In this document: one piece after another, positions 40,852 to 49,620 of the stretch
How positions within the stretch are numbered: position 1 is the stretch's first letter
Layout: each line of letters starts with the position of its first letter
The notes under the pieces: generated by a model
Told to the model about the DNA's origin: nothing
What the model saw: only the letters and a program-made list of their open reading frames with translations
Databases searched by the model: none
Translations under genes and position numbers: made by a program
NCBI GenBank assembly: GCA_023266235.1
Contig: JAHFRL010000007.1
Location: 82,338-136,990, forward strand
Direction: 5' to 3'
Origin: Betaproteobacteria bacterium
GTDB lineage: Bacteria > Pseudomonadota > Gammaproteobacteria > Burkholderiales > SG8-41
Length of the DNA: 54,653 nucleotides

Positions 40852-41880
40852 TCAGCCCGCGTCGCAGTTACCGGGTCGTCTCACGGCCTTGAGGACGGCT
40901 TCCGCGTTGCCATGAAAGATCTTCTCTTTCGGTCCATCGGCCAGGCGATTTAACGCCGGGAGTGCGCGCTTTGCCTCCGGATCGCCGATGTCGAAGGGGT
41001 AGTCCGTTCCAAACATCACGCGGTCGGCGCCTGCGATCCGAATCGTGAAGTCAACCGACTCGGCAGAGAGCGAACACGTGTCAAAAAAGATCTGCTGGAA
41101 ATAATCTCCCGGTGCTTTCGATATATTTTTCCTGTAGTACGGATCCGCCTCCCAGCCGGTGGCTTCATATGCGGAATTGAGCCGGCCTTTAAGGAAGATC
41201 AGGTTGCCGCCGCCGTGTGCGAGCAGGAGTTGCAATCCCGGGTGCCGGTCGAAAACCCCCTCGAAGATCATGCGCGTTACCGCGAGCGTGGTTTCGAATG
41301 GCCACTGTACGAGTACTTGCATGCCATACAGGGGAAAGCGTGACGGCGCCTCCGCCGAGACGGAGTGCATGAACAGGAGCAGGCCGAGCCGTTCCGCCAC
41401 GGTGAACAGCACGTCGAATTCGGGTCCGTCGAGCGGGCGCCCGCCGGCGGTCGTCGGCAGGATCGCGGACCGCACCCCGTGGAGATCCGCAGCGCGCTCG
41501 AGCTCATAGGCGCATCTTTCCGGCTCCCCGAGCGCCAGCGTTGCCATCATTTCAAGTCGACCCTCCCCCTGCTTGGCGATCCGCGCACCGTGTTCGTTAA
41601 GCGACCGCGCGTATGCGACGTTGGCCGCACCTCCAGGCCAGGCGACAAAGCCCGGCGGGGGAGCAATCAGCTGCAGATCGACGCCCCGCTGCGCGAGACT
41701 TTCGATCCGCTTCGGAATGTCGAAGAGGTTCTCGTCAAGAGAATGCGCTCGTCCTTCGCCACGCTTGATCCAGAAGCGATTGCCTTTCCCCCCTTCGGCT
41801 GCCAGGCCGAAAGCCGGCTTTTGGCAAAGGCCGTCGAGAAAGGCCTCATCCAGCGCGTGTGCATGGGTGTCAATAATCAT
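40852..41880 (-). CDS. Amidohydrolase of the ACMSD family (metal-dependent decarboxylase-like)
   Basis: 342 residues from ATG 41880. All metal and catalytic positions of the ACMSD group are present: DTHAH near the start, FMHSVS and LLAHGGGN in the middle, and FGTDYPFD near the end. The family decarboxylates or hydrolyses aromatic and muconate-type acids; 2-amino-3-carboxymuconate semialdehyde decarboxylase is the type member. Its place before two RidA genes recalls the 2-aminomuconate branch of tryptophan or nitrobenzoate breakdown. The exact substrate is not shown by sequence. Confidence 0.87.
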   Translation of the reverse strand: MIIDTHAHALDEAFLDGLCQKPAFGLAAEGGKGNRFWIKRGEGRAHSLDENLFDIPKRIESLAQRGVDLQLIAPPPGFVAWPGGAANVAYARSLNEHGARIAKQGEGRLEMMATLALGEPERCAYELERAADLHGVRSAILPTTAGGRPLDGPEFDVLFTVAERLGLLLFMHSVSAEAPSRFPLYGMQVLVQWPFETTLAVTRMIFEGVFDRHPGLQLLLAHGGGNLIFLKGRLNSAYEATGWEADPYYRKNISKAPGDYFQQIFFDTCSLSAESVDFTIRIAGADRVMFGTDYPFDIGDPEAKRALPALNRLADGPKEKIFHGNAEAVLKAVRRPGNCDAG

Positions 41881-41957
41881 GTGAGTTGGCAAAGTCTGTC
41901 GCAAGTTTACTCTCGTTCAGCCGGCCGGCTGCGGCCGGTGAGACCAGGGGCGGCGCG

Positions 41958-42947
41958 TCAGTTCGTCGTCAGCACCACCTTCCCGATTACCTTGCGGTCT
42001 TTCACGAGCGCGAGCGCCTCGGCGTAGCGCTCGAGCGGGAAAGCCGCCATCACGTGCGGTCTCAATTTCCCGGCACTGCACATGTCGAGCAGTTGCTGGC
42101 GCACCGCGCGGAACTTCCCGGGCTGGCGGTCGCGGTAGTCGCTGATCTGCATGCCGATCACCGAGATGTTTTTCACCAGGATGAGTCCGGCCTTGATTTC
42201 GGGAATGCGCCCCGAGGTGAAGCCGATCACGAGCATCCTGCCGCTCCACGCGATTGCACGCAGCGCCGCGTCGAACACGTCGCCGCCGACGTTGTCGAGT
42301 ATCACGTCGGCGCCGCGCTTGCCCACGGCCGCATACACCTGCTCGCGTAAATTGTTTTTGAGGTCGGCAACGCTGACGTCGATGATGTGATCGGCGCCGC
42401 TCGCTTTCGCCGCCGCGGCTTTGTCCGGGCTGCTGACCGCCGCGAGCACTGTCGCGCCCAGCGCTTTCGCGATCTGCACCGTCGCGAGCCCGACGCCGCC
42501 GGCGGCGCCGGTGACCAGCACCACTTCACCCGGCTTGAGCTGCGCGCGCTCGACCAGCGCGAAATGCGCGGTCATGTAAGTCAGCCCGAGCGCTGCAGCC
42601 GAAGCAAAATCGAGCGCAGCCGGAATCACATGGCATTGCATTTCCTTTGCCACCACCTGCTGCGCGAACGCGCCGTGCTCGATCTGCACCATCACGCGGT
42701 CGCCGGGCTTGATGAGCTTGACGCCCGCGCCGACCGCGTTGACGACGCCCGCACACTCTTTGCCCGGGATGAAAGGCAGCGGCGGCAGGTGTTGATAAGT
42801 GCCACCGATCACCAGCAGATCGGGAAAATTGACGCCCGCGGCGCGCACGTCGACCCGCACTTCGCCAGCGCCCGGAACAGGCGCCGGACGCTCTTCGATC
42901 ACCAGCGTGTCGAGCGCGCCGAATTGTTTTGCCACCAGTGCCTTCAT
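41958..42947 (-). CDS. Zinc-independent quinone oxidoreductase (MDR family)
   Basis: 329 residues from ATG 42947. GGTYQHLPPLPFIPGKECAG and VLVTGAAGGVGLATVQIAKA (NADPH-binding G-x-G-x-x-G) are typical of NADPH:quinone oxidoreductases, and the structural zinc cysteines of alcohol dehydrogenases are absent. It reduces quinones or enoyl/enone groups. The first gene of the minus-strand RidA cluster, it lies 77 bases upstream of the amidohydrolase. The C-terminal end of this gene type is also found as two remnants at 2394 and 3201. Confidence 0.9.
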   Translation of the reverse strand: MKALVAKQFGALDTLVIEERPAPVPGAGEVRVDVRAAGVNFPDLLVIGGTYQHLPPLPFIPGKECAGVVNAVGAGVKLIKPGDRVMVQIEHGAFAQQVVAKEMQCHVIPAALDFASAAALGLTYMTAHFALVERAQLKPGEVVLVTGAAGGVGLATVQIAKALGATVLAAVSSPDKAAAAKASGADHIIDVSVADLKNNLREQVYAAVGKRGADVILDNVGGDVFDAALRAIAWSGRMLVIGFTSGRIPEIKAGLILVKNISVIGMQISDYRDRQPGKFRAVRQQLLDMCSAGKLRPHVMAAFPLERYAEALALVKDRKVIGKVVLTTN

Positions 42948-43051
42948 CTTTGCCCTCGAATTATCCGGTTGCGCCGCATCTTAGCAACCGCGCCCCGGCG
43001 TTACAACGTAACCGTTTTAATTGCGCATGAAACCGCCGGTGATACACAAAC

Positions 43052-43080
43052 AAAAAGGCGGGGAGGTCCCCGCCTTTTTT
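43052..43080 (-). terminator. Rho-independent terminator (also symmetrical on the plus strand)
   Basis: GGCGGGG (43057-43063) pairs with CCCCGCC (43068-43074) around a 4-base AGGT loop. It is flanked by five A on the left and six T on the right, so it can work in both directions. It follows the stop of the Lys/Ala-rich protein gene by about 40 bases. Confidence 0.88.
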
Positions 43081-43117
43081 GATCGCCCGATCGCGGTATC
43101 AACCGCGATCTGAAGCA

Positions 43118-43510
43118 TTACTTCTTCGCAGGCGTGGCCGGAGTCGCCGGCGTCGCTTTGGCCGCATCGGCTTTGGCGTCCGCCTTGGCTTTGGCTTTGG
43201 CTTCCGCTTTGGCTTTGGCTTTGGCTTTGGCTTCGGCCCTGGCTTCGGCCTTGGCTTTGGCCTTGGCATCCGCCTTGGCTTTGGCTTCCGCTTTTTTCTC
43301 GGCTTTGGTCATGGCTTTGGGCGCGTCGGCTTTCGGCGCGGCGGCTTTGGCCGAGGGCGTGGCCGGGGTTGCCGGCGCCGCTTTGGCTGGTTCGCCTTTG
43401 GCAGGCGTCGCCGGGGTGGCCGGGGTCGCTTTGGGCGCATCAGCCGCAATCGCGCTCAGGGTGGTGCCGGCGAAAATGCCCGCAATCAGGGTGGTCAACA
43501 GCTTGTTCAT
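43118..43510 (-). CDS. Exported Lys/Ala/Pro/Thr-rich low-complexity protein
   Basis: 130 residues from ATG 43510 (GGAGA at good spacing; an ATG six bases earlier is too close to it). The signal peptide MNKLLTTLIAGIFAGTTLSA ends IAADA. The mature part has ATPATPA repeats at both ends and a central run of AKAKAEAKA-type repeats with no aromatic residue. The composition is like histone H1-type tails, but export is predicted. It may bind anions, DNA or lipopolysaccharide in the periplasm, which is not shown. The repeat DNA (GGCTTTGGC units) will be prone to length change. Followed by a strong terminator. Confidence 0.75.
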   Translation of the reverse strand: MNKLLTTLIAGIFAGTTLSAIAADAPKATPATPATPAKGEPAKAAPATPATPSAKAAAPKADAPKAMTKAEKKAEAKAKADAKAKAKAEARAEAKAKAKAKAEAKAKAKADAKADAAKATPATPATPAKK

Positions 43511-43629
43511 CGTCATTTCTCCAATGGTTGCATCCGGAAACCGGATAAGCCTATAACGCGCCTGCCCGCCGCCAGTTGACGCGCGGGCGCAGGCAGCGTG
43601 ACCCGTTGACCGCGCTCGCGCGGCTGCGG

Positions 43630-43711
43630 GTCACCCCGGCACACGCCGGGGTCCGGGATTGATAATAAAGCGGCTTACCCCCGCTGGCTCCCGGCGTACG
43701 CCGGGATGACG
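43630..43711. repeat. Pair of inverted REP-like elements
   Basis: GTCACCCCGGCACACGCCGG starts at 43630, and the reverse complement GTCATCCCGGCGTACGCCGG occupies 43692-43711. Each contains its own CCGGC...GCCGG hairpin, and they face each other around a 40-base spacer. This matches the REP/REPIN elements common in proteobacterial gaps. They lie between the Lys/Ala-rich gene and the carboxymuconolactone decarboxylase gene. Confidence 0.7.
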
Positions 43712-43723
43712 CGCTGACGAGCG

Positions 43724-44110
43724 TCACTTTTTCGCCGCGTCCATCTCGGCGAACGCCTCGCGCGCCAGCCGGAAACCGTCGACGCCCGCGGGCACGCCCA
43801 CATAGCACGCGACCTGCAGCAGCACTTCCTTGATTTCGTTTTTGGTGACGCCATTGTTGAACGCCGCCTTGACGTGCAGCTTCAGCTCATGCGGACGGTT
43901 GAGCGCCGTGATCATCGCGATGTTGAGCAGGCTGCGCGTCTTGCGTGGCAGGCCGGGCCGCGTCCAGATCATGCCCCAGCATGCCTCGGTCGCGTATTCC
44001 TGCATCGCCATCGCAAATTCGTCGGCGCCCTTGATCGACTTTTCGACATATTCCTTGCCGAGGACTTCCTTGCGCACGGCGAGACCTTTTTCGAACAATT
44101 CGCTTGTCAT
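43724..44110 (-). CDS. Carboxymuconolactone decarboxylase-family protein
   Basis: 128 residues from ATG 44110. GMIWTRPGLPRKTRSLLNIA, then HELKLHVKAAFNNGVTKNEI and LLQVACYVGVPAG are the helix pattern of the CMD family. It agrees well with 4-carboxymuconolactone decarboxylase of the beta-ketoadipate pathway in length and in E-x-x-L-H-V-x-A-A-x-x-N-G. The AhpD branch has a C-x-x-C motif, which is missing here. It stands alone without other pca genes. A decarboxylase role is likely but unproven. Confidence 0.85.
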   Translation of the reverse strand: MTSELFEKGLAVRKEVLGKEYVEKSIKGADEFAMAMQEYATEACWGMIWTRPGLPRKTRSLLNIAMITALNRPHELKLHVKAAFNNGVTKNEIKEVLLQVACYVGVPAGVDGFRLAREAFAEMDAAKK

Positions 44111-44311
44111 AATTTTCTCCTGTCTGATTGGTTGGGCAAAACTGTGACCACGGCATGCGCTGGTCAGCGCCAGCGATTGTGCTTATAGTAGCACTTCCTA
44201 TTTTTTCCCAAGAAATTGCCTCGCGTGGAACTCCGTTTCATCCGGCTGCTCCCGGCGCCAACGCCTCATGTCCAGGCGCGGACTTTACTTACACCAACCT
44301 GAGGAGGATGT

Positions 44312-45235
44312 GTGGCGGCTCGACCAAGAACGATAGGTTTTGTCGGCGTCGGCGTGATGGGCGGTCCAATGGCGCGGCGGCTGCTCGAGCGCGGCTGGCG
44401 CCTGATCGTGCACGATACCAACCCCGCCGCGGTCAAAGCGCTGACCAGGCTGGGCGCGCGCGCGGCGAAGAGCCCGCGCGAAGTCGCGGACCAGGCGCAG
44501 ACGGTGTTCGTGAGCCTGCCGTCGCCGCAAATCCTGCGCGCAGTCGCGCTCGGCGACAACAGCGTCATCAACGGCCGCGCCGTCAAAACCCTGGTCGATC
44601 TTTCCACCACCGGTTCGGTCGTGGAGAAGGAAATCGCGAAAGCGCTGGCCAAACGCAGGATCGAAACCGTCGATGCGCCAATTTCCGGCGGCGCCTCGGG
44701 CGCCACCAAAGGCACGCTGGCGGTGATGGTCGCCGGCAGCCCGCGCGCGGTGTCCGGCGTGCGCGCCGCACTCGATGTTTTCGGCAAGGTGTTCGTCGTC
44801 GGCAGACAGCCGGGCCAGGGCCAGATGATGAAGTTGCTCAATAATCTCCTGTCGACCACCGCGGTCGCGCTCACTTCCGAAGCGATGGTCGCCGGCGTCA
44901 AGGCCGGGCTCGACCCCGACCTCATGCTCGACGTCATCAACGCCGGCAGCGGCCGCAATACCGCGACCATGGAAAAATTTCCGCGGTCGGTGCTGCCGCG
45001 CACGTTCGATTTCGGTTTTCCGATCGCGGGCGCATGCAAGGACATCGGGCTCGCCATCGACGAGTGCCAGGCGCTGGGCCTGCCGATGCTGGTCGGCAGC
45101 GCGGCGCGCCAGCTCTGGCAGTTCGCCTACGCGCAAGGCGGCGGCAAGCGCGACATGACCGCGCTTATTACCTATATAGAGCCGTGGGCCGGGGTGCAGG
45201 TCAAAGGCAGGGCGGCAAAGCGCAGGCGGAAGTGA
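44312..45235 (+). CDS. NAD(P)-dependent beta-hydroxyacid dehydrogenase (second paralogue)
   Basis: 307 residues from GTG 44312, preceded by GAGGAGG. Motifs are [16 protein letters not shown] (dinucleotide), [18 protein letters not shown] (substrate) and MMKLLNN (catalytic Lys). The C-terminal part [20 protein letters not shown] is typical. The stop overlaps the LeuC-like gene by four bases (GTGA), so the two form one unit. Together they could act on a hydroxy-dicarboxylic acid: dehydratase/isomerase, then oxidation. It differs clearly from the paralogue at 31530. Confidence 0.9.
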   Translation: MAARPRTIGFVGVGVMGGPMARRLLERGWRLIVHDTNPAAVKALTRLGARAAKSPREVADQAQTVFVSLPSPQILRAVALGDNSVINGRAVKTLVDLSTTGSVVEKEIAKALAKRRIETVDAPISGGASGATKGTLAVMVAGSPRAVSGVRAALDVFGKVFVVGRQPGQGQMMKLLNNLLSTTAVALTSEAMVAGVKAGLDPDLMLDVINAGSGRNTATMEKFPRSVLPRTFDFGFPIAGACKDIGLAIDECQALGLPMLVGSAARQLWQFAYAQGGGKRDMTALITYIEPWAGVQVKGRAAKRRRK

Positions 45236-46641
45236 CGGCAAGAACTCTCTACGACAAGCTGTGGGAGAGCCACCTCGTGCACGAGGCCGGGGATGGCCTC
45301 GCGCTCGTCTACATCGACCGCCATTTCGTGATCGAGGTCACCAGCCCCCAGGCTTACGAGGGGCTGCGGCTCGCGGGACGCAAACCATGGCGGCCGGGAT
45401 CGATCGTGGCGACGGCCGATCACAACACGCCGACCAGGAACTGGGACCGGGGCATCAGCGATCCGGTTTCGCAGCTGCAAGTCGATACGCTCGACGCCAA
45501 TATCAAATCCTTTGGCGCGGCCCACTACTACCCGTTTCGTGACCGCCGGCAAGGCATCGCGCACGTGATCGGCCCGGAACTCGGCGCGACGCTGCCGGGC
45601 ATGACGATAGCCTGCGGCGATTCGCATACTACGACCCATGGCGCGCTCGGCACGCTCGCCTTCGGCATTGGCACCAGCGAAGTCGAATCCGTGCTCGCCT
45701 CGCAGTGCCTGCTGATGAAAAAGCACCGAGCGATGCAGGTGAGGATCGACGGCGCGCTCTCCCCCGGCGTGACCGCCAAGGATCTGGCGCTGGCGTTGAT
45801 CGGCAGAATCGGCACGGCGGGCGGCAGCGGCCACGTAGTCGAGTTCGCGGGAGGCGCCGTCAGCGCGATGAGCATGGAGGCGCGCATGACCCTGTGCAAC
45901 ATGTCGACCGAGGCCGGCGCGTGCGCCGGCATGGTGGCCGTCGACGACACCACCATCGATTACGTGAGAGGACGCCCGCTGGCCCCGCAAGGAAAGATGT
46001 GGGAGCGGGCGGTCGGGCAATGGCGGGAATTGAAGAGCGACAGCGGCGCGCGCTTCGACCGGCAAGTCGAACTGCCGGCCGGCGACATCGAGCCGCAGGT
46101 GACGTGGGGTACTTCGCCCGAATTGGTGGTTGCGGTCAATCGCTCGGTACCCGATCCGGCGGCGGAGCCCGATCCGGTGCGCCGCAGCTGGATGGAACAT
46201 GCGCTGCGCTACATGGGATTGGAGCCCAACACGCCGATTACTTCGATCGCCATCGACAAGGTATTCATCGGTTCCTGCACCAATTCGCGGATCGAGGATT
46301 TACGCGCGGCGGCGGGTGTCATACGCGGCCGCAAGGTGGCGCGCAACATCAAGCAGGCACTGGTCGTGCCCGGCTCCGGGCTGGTCAAAGCCGAGGCGGA
46401 ACGGGAGGGCCTCGACCGCATTTTCATCGACGCCGGTTTCGAATGGCGGCAGCCGGGTTGCTCGATGTGCGTCGGCATCAACGAGGACCGGCTGAGCGCC
46501 GGCGAACGCTGCGCATCGACCTCGAACCGCAACTTCGAGGGCCGCCAGGGGCCGGGCGGCAGGACCCACCTCGTGAGCCCCGGGATGGCGGCCGCGGCGG
46601 CGATTGCCGGCCATTTCGTTGACGTCAGGGAAATGCGGTAG
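45232..46641 (+). CDS. Aconitase-superfamily large subunit, LeuC-like (3-isopropylmalate dehydratase large subunit)
   Basis: 469 residues from GTG 45232, which overlaps the previous stop. Active-site and cluster motifs are [45 protein letters not shown] and the 4Fe-4S cysteines in [13 protein letters not shown]. Length fits LeuC. The small subunit (LeuD) is not next to it: the following gene is cbpA. A canonical leucine operon is thus unlikely, and the enzyme may isomerise another hydroxy-acid with a small subunit encoded elsewhere. Pairing with the hydroxyacid dehydrogenase supports a catabolic role. Confidence 0.9.
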   Translation: MTARTLYDKLWESHLVHEAGDGLALVYIDRHFVIEVTSPQAYEGLRLAGRKPWRPGSIVATADHNTPTRNWDRGISDPVSQLQVDTLDANIKSFGAAHYYPFRDRRQGIAHVIGPELGATLPGMTIACGDSHTTTHGALGTLAFGIGTSEVESVLASQCLLMKKHRAMQVRIDGALSPGVTAKDLALALIGRIGTAGGSGHVVEFAGGAVSAMSMEARMTLCNMSTEAGACAGMVAVDDTTIDYVRGRPLAPQGKMWERAVGQWRELKSDSGARFDRQVELPAGDIEPQVTWGTSPELVVAVNRSVPDPAAEPDPVRRSWMEHALRYMGLEPNTPITSIAIDKVFIGSCTNSRIEDLRAAAGVIRGRKVARNIKQALVVPGSGLVKAEAEREGLDRIFIDAGFEWRQPGCSMCVGINEDRLSAGERCASTSNRNFEGRQGPGGRTHLVSPGMAAAAAIAGHFVDVREMR

Positions 46642-46723
46642 CCGCCTTGCCTGGACGCCGCTAACGTCACAACACGAACCGAAAGACAGCGGCCGGAGCG
46701 ACGGTGAAATCTGGGAACCATTG

Positions 46724-47677
46724 ATGAAATATAAAGACTACTACAGCATGCTCGGTGTCGAACGAAGCGCCGGCGCCGAGGATATTAAAAAAGCCTATCG
46801 TAAACTCGCCCACAAGTATCACCCGGACGTTTCCAAGGATCCCGAGGGCGAGGAAAAATTCAAGGAGGTCGCGGAAGCTTACGAGACCCTCAAGAATCCG
46901 GAAAAGCGTGCAGCCTACGACCAGCTTGGCAGTTACCGGCCGGGGCAGGACTTCCAGCCGCCGCCAGACTGGGGCAGGCAGTTTGGCGACTCGCAGTTCT
47001 CATTCGAGGACGTCGATCTGGCGGATCTCTTCGCGGGATTGACGGCGGGTCGGCATCGCGCAGGACAAGGGACTGGTCAAATCCGGATGCCCGGCCAGGA
47101 TTACGAAGTCACCGCCCATATCTCGTTGGATGAAGCGTATCGTGGCACCGAAGTCGAACTGAAATTGACAGTGCCCGAATACGACGAGAAGGGATTCCTT
47201 CATCGCGTGCCCCGCACCTTCAAGGTGCGCATTCCCAAGGGCGCAACCGATGGACAAAGATTGCGCCTGGCCGGTAGGGGCGGCAAAGGGGTTAATGGCG
47301 GTCGCGATGGCGATCTGTATCTTAATATCGCGTTACATCCACATCCGCTTTTTCGTGTGAGCGGGCATGATCTGTATCTGGATCTACCCTTGGCGCCGTG
47401 GGAAGCGGTGTTGGGCGCCACCGTAGAGGTCCCGACGTTGGGTGGGCCAGTTCATCTAAAAGTGCCGCCGAATACTCATGCCGGACAGCAGTTACGGCTA
47501 TCCCGGCGCGGACTGCCTAAACCATCTGGTAAAGAGGGCGATCTCTTCGCCATTACGCAAATTGTTGTACCCACCGCAACCAGCGAGCGTGAACGCGAGT
47601 TGTTTAAACAACTCGCGGAAGCCTCGACGTTTAATCCTCGCGGACGCTTTCAACAGGAGGCGAGAAGTGAAAGCTGA
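46724..47677 (+). CDS. cbpA: CbpA, DnaJ-class co-chaperone
   Basis: 317 residues from ATG 46724. The J domain covers about residues 1-70 (KDYYSMLGVERSAGAEDIKK) with the HPD motif in KYHPDVSK, which stimulates DnaK. A Gly/Phe-containing linker follows, without the zinc cysteines of DnaJ, and then two C-terminal substrate-binding domains (EVTAHISLDEAYRGTEVEL and FRVSGHDLYLDLPLAPWEA). This is the CbpA layout. The cbpM gene overlaps its end by 11 bases, as in Escherichia coli. Confidence 0.95.
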   Translation: MKYKDYYSMLGVERSAGAEDIKKAYRKLAHKYHPDVSKDPEGEEKFKEVAEAYETLKNPEKRAAYDQLGSYRPGQDFQPPPDWGRQFGDSQFSFEDVDLADLFAGLTAGRHRAGQGTGQIRMPGQDYEVTAHISLDEAYRGTEVELKLTVPEYDEKGFLHRVPRTFKVRIPKGATDGQRLRLAGRGGKGVNGGRDGDLYLNIALHPHPLFRVSGHDLYLDLPLAPWEAVLGATVEVPTLGGPVHLKVPPNTHAGQQLRLSRRGLPKPSGKEGDLFAITQIVVPTATSERERELFKQLAEASTFNPRGRFQQEARSES

Positions 47678-47993
47678 ACATACTGAAGCTGTATGGCTTA
47701 CCGAGGACCATGAGTTCTCATTGGCAGAGCTTGCGGAGTTGTCGGGCTTGTCGGAAGCAGAGCTGCGCGAACTCGTTGACTATGGTGCCGTCACACCCAA
47801 TAATCCAGATTCATCACCGTGGGTTTTCAACGGGAAGTGTTTACTGACCGTCCGTACGGCATGCCGTCTCCGAATTGGCTTCGACCTCGAGCCGCACGGG
47901 GTGGCCCTGATTGTTTCGCTGCTGGACCGGATTCACGAACTCGAAGCGCAGTTAGGCAGTTTGCGTGCGCAACTGCCGCAGCATACTCGTTAG
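47667..47993 (+). CDS. cbpM: CbpM, modulator of CbpA (MerR-like)
   Basis: 108 residues from GTG 47667, with AGGAGG at good spacing inside the end of cbpA. FSLAELAELSGLSEAELREL and VDYGAVTPNN form the MerR-like helix region, and the C-terminal helix LLDRIHELEAQLGSLRAQL is a coiled-coil candidate. CbpM binds the J domain of CbpA and inhibits its co-chaperone and DNA-binding activity. The overlap with cbpA keeps the two in step. Confidence 0.9.
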   Translation: MKAEHTEAVWLTEDHEFSLAELAELSGLSEAELRELVDYGAVTPNNPDSSPWVFNGKCLLTVRTACRLRIGFDLEPHGVALIVSLLDRIHELEAQLGSLRAQLPQHTR

Positions 47994-48100
47994 CTTAGCC
48001 TTTCTCGCAGCGCGGCGTTCTCTGTGGCTAATATTTTCGATCGGCGTTGAAGCGGCGTTTATCTGCGGTTAATCCGTTTCTAGATTCCTGCATCAGGTTC

Positions 48101-49483
48101 TTACTTGATGCAGAGCGCCACCAGGTCGCGGATCGAGCCTTGGCCCTCGATACCGCGCACCGCGCCGACGATTTTCTCGATCCGTTCCGCGCCGAGCACG
48201 ACGCCCGCATTGGTGCGGAATTTGGCGTCGATGTCCGACGGCGTCATCGGCTTCTCCCGGCTGCCCCAGTTGTGTTCCTCGATGCGCTCGAGCCGCCGGC
48301 CGTCTTTGGTGTCGACGATGACCCGGCCTTTGAACTGGCTGCGTCCCGGTGCGCTCTTGTCGATGGTGTAGCTCACGCGTTTGGCGAGCTCGAGGATGGC
48401 GGGGTTGCGCAGGCTCCCGGCGGCGTAGCTGTGCACGTCGCACTTGCCGTGGTAGAGCGACTCGGCGATCGAGTACTGCAGGCTGACCCGGCCCTGCCAG
48501 TCGCTGGCAGGCCGCAGTTTCTCCGCGACCGGCTCGCACACGATAGGCACCATGTAATCGGCGATCGGGCAGACGATCCGTTCGACCTGCTCCGCGCGCA
48601 ACCCTTCCTTCTGATGGAGGTAAAACAGGGCGTCGAGGAACGGATGAATGACGTGGCCGCAGGGATACGGCTTGAACGAGATATTGCGGCTTTCCCATTC
48701 TGTGCCGAGATTTCTCAGCATACGGTCGAAGTCGAGCTTATAGTCCGGATCCTGAACGTGCGAGGCCATGAGGCCGAAGCGCCCCTCGAACACGGTCGCG
48801 GGGCCGGTGAAGCCCGCGTGCGCCAGCGTGGCGGCGGTGATGCCCGTCTCCGCCGACAGTCCCGGATGCAGGGATTTTGCCCAGGTGCCGTCCGTCCAGC
48901 ACTCCATCAGCCCCGCCGCCTTGCTGCCGGCGATGCCGAGCGCGTGCCGCGTCTGTTCAACGGTCAGCCCGCACAGGCGCGACGCGAGAAATGCCGCGCT
49001 CATGGCGCCGACGATTGCGGTCGGATGAAAGCCGTAGCGGTTGAGCCTGCCGGGCGCGATCACGCCGATGCGCGTCGCGAGCTCGGCCGCGCCGGCAAGC
49101 GCGGTGACCAGTTCTGCGCCGGGCGTATCGAGCATGTCGCCGAGTACCAGCGCCGTCGTCACCAGCGGCACGCTGACATGCACGATGGTCTCGTTGTGCG
49201 TGTCGTCGAATTCCAGCGTATGCGCCATGGTGCCGTTGACGAGGCCGGCGAGCGTGGCCGCAGTGCGCTCGCCGTACCACAGGATGCGCGCATCGTCGCC
49301 GCGGCCGAGCTTGAGCGCGGCACGATGCACGGCCTGCCCGGGATCGCGCGTTGCGCCCGCTAGCGCGAGACCGATGATGTCGAGCACGCGGCAGCGCGTG
49401 GCGACGCGCACGTCCTCGGGCAAATCCTGGTAACGCAAACCGAGCAGCCACTCCGCGCCGCGTTCGCTGAGACTTTTCTGCAT
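48101..49483 (-). CDS. MmgE/PrpD-family protein (second paralogue)
   Basis: 460 residues from ATG 49483. Features are VLDIIGLALAGAT, GTMAHTLEFDDTHNETIVHV, HPTAIVGAMSAAFLAS, FKPYPCGHVIHPFLDAL (the conserved P-x-C-x-x-x-H region) and an end at IRDLVALCIK. The Y-P-C-G-H form is closer to the family norm than in the copy at 13124. It likely acts on a 2-methylcitrate-like or other branched acid. It is divergent from the SDR at 49621, and the 137-base gap probably holds both promoters. Confidence 0.87.
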   Translation of the reverse strand: MQKSLSERGAEWLLGLRYQDLPEDVRVATRCRVLDIIGLALAGATRDPGQAVHRAALKLGRGDDARILWYGERTAATLAGLVNGTMAHTLEFDDTHNETIVHVSVPLVTTALVLGDMLDTPGAELVTALAGAAELATRIGVIAPGRLNRYGFHPTAIVGAMSAAFLASRLCGLTVEQTRHALGIAGSKAAGLMECWTDGTWAKSLHPGLSAETGITAATLAHAGFTGPATVFEGRFGLMASHVQDPDYKLDFDRMLRNLGTEWESRNISFKPYPCGHVIHPFLDALFYLHQKEGLRAEQVERIVCPIADYMVPIVCEPVAEKLRPASDWQGRVSLQYSIAESLYHGKCDVHSYAAGSLRNPAILELAKRVSYTIDKSAPGRSQFKGRVIVDTKDGRRLERIEEHNWGSREKPMTPSDIDAKFRTNAGVVLGAERIEKIVGAVRGIEGQGSIRDLVALCIK

Positions 49484-49620
49484 TTCCGTTTTCCTGCTGA
49501 CTAAGCTTGTTTTAAATGTCAACACGCAGTTTCTTTACCGCGTGCACGCGGCTTGCGGATATGCGATTCGGTAGTGTAACTTAGAGCCCCTGCCTTTTCA
49601 TCTCCCGGAAACGCAACAAC

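Noticed and set aside
43134..43579. Gly/Phe- and Ala/Leu-rich frames on the plus strand opposite the Lys/Ala-rich gene
   Set aside because: They come from reading the GGCTTTGGC repeat in other frames. The minus strand has a signal peptide, ribosome-binding site and terminator.
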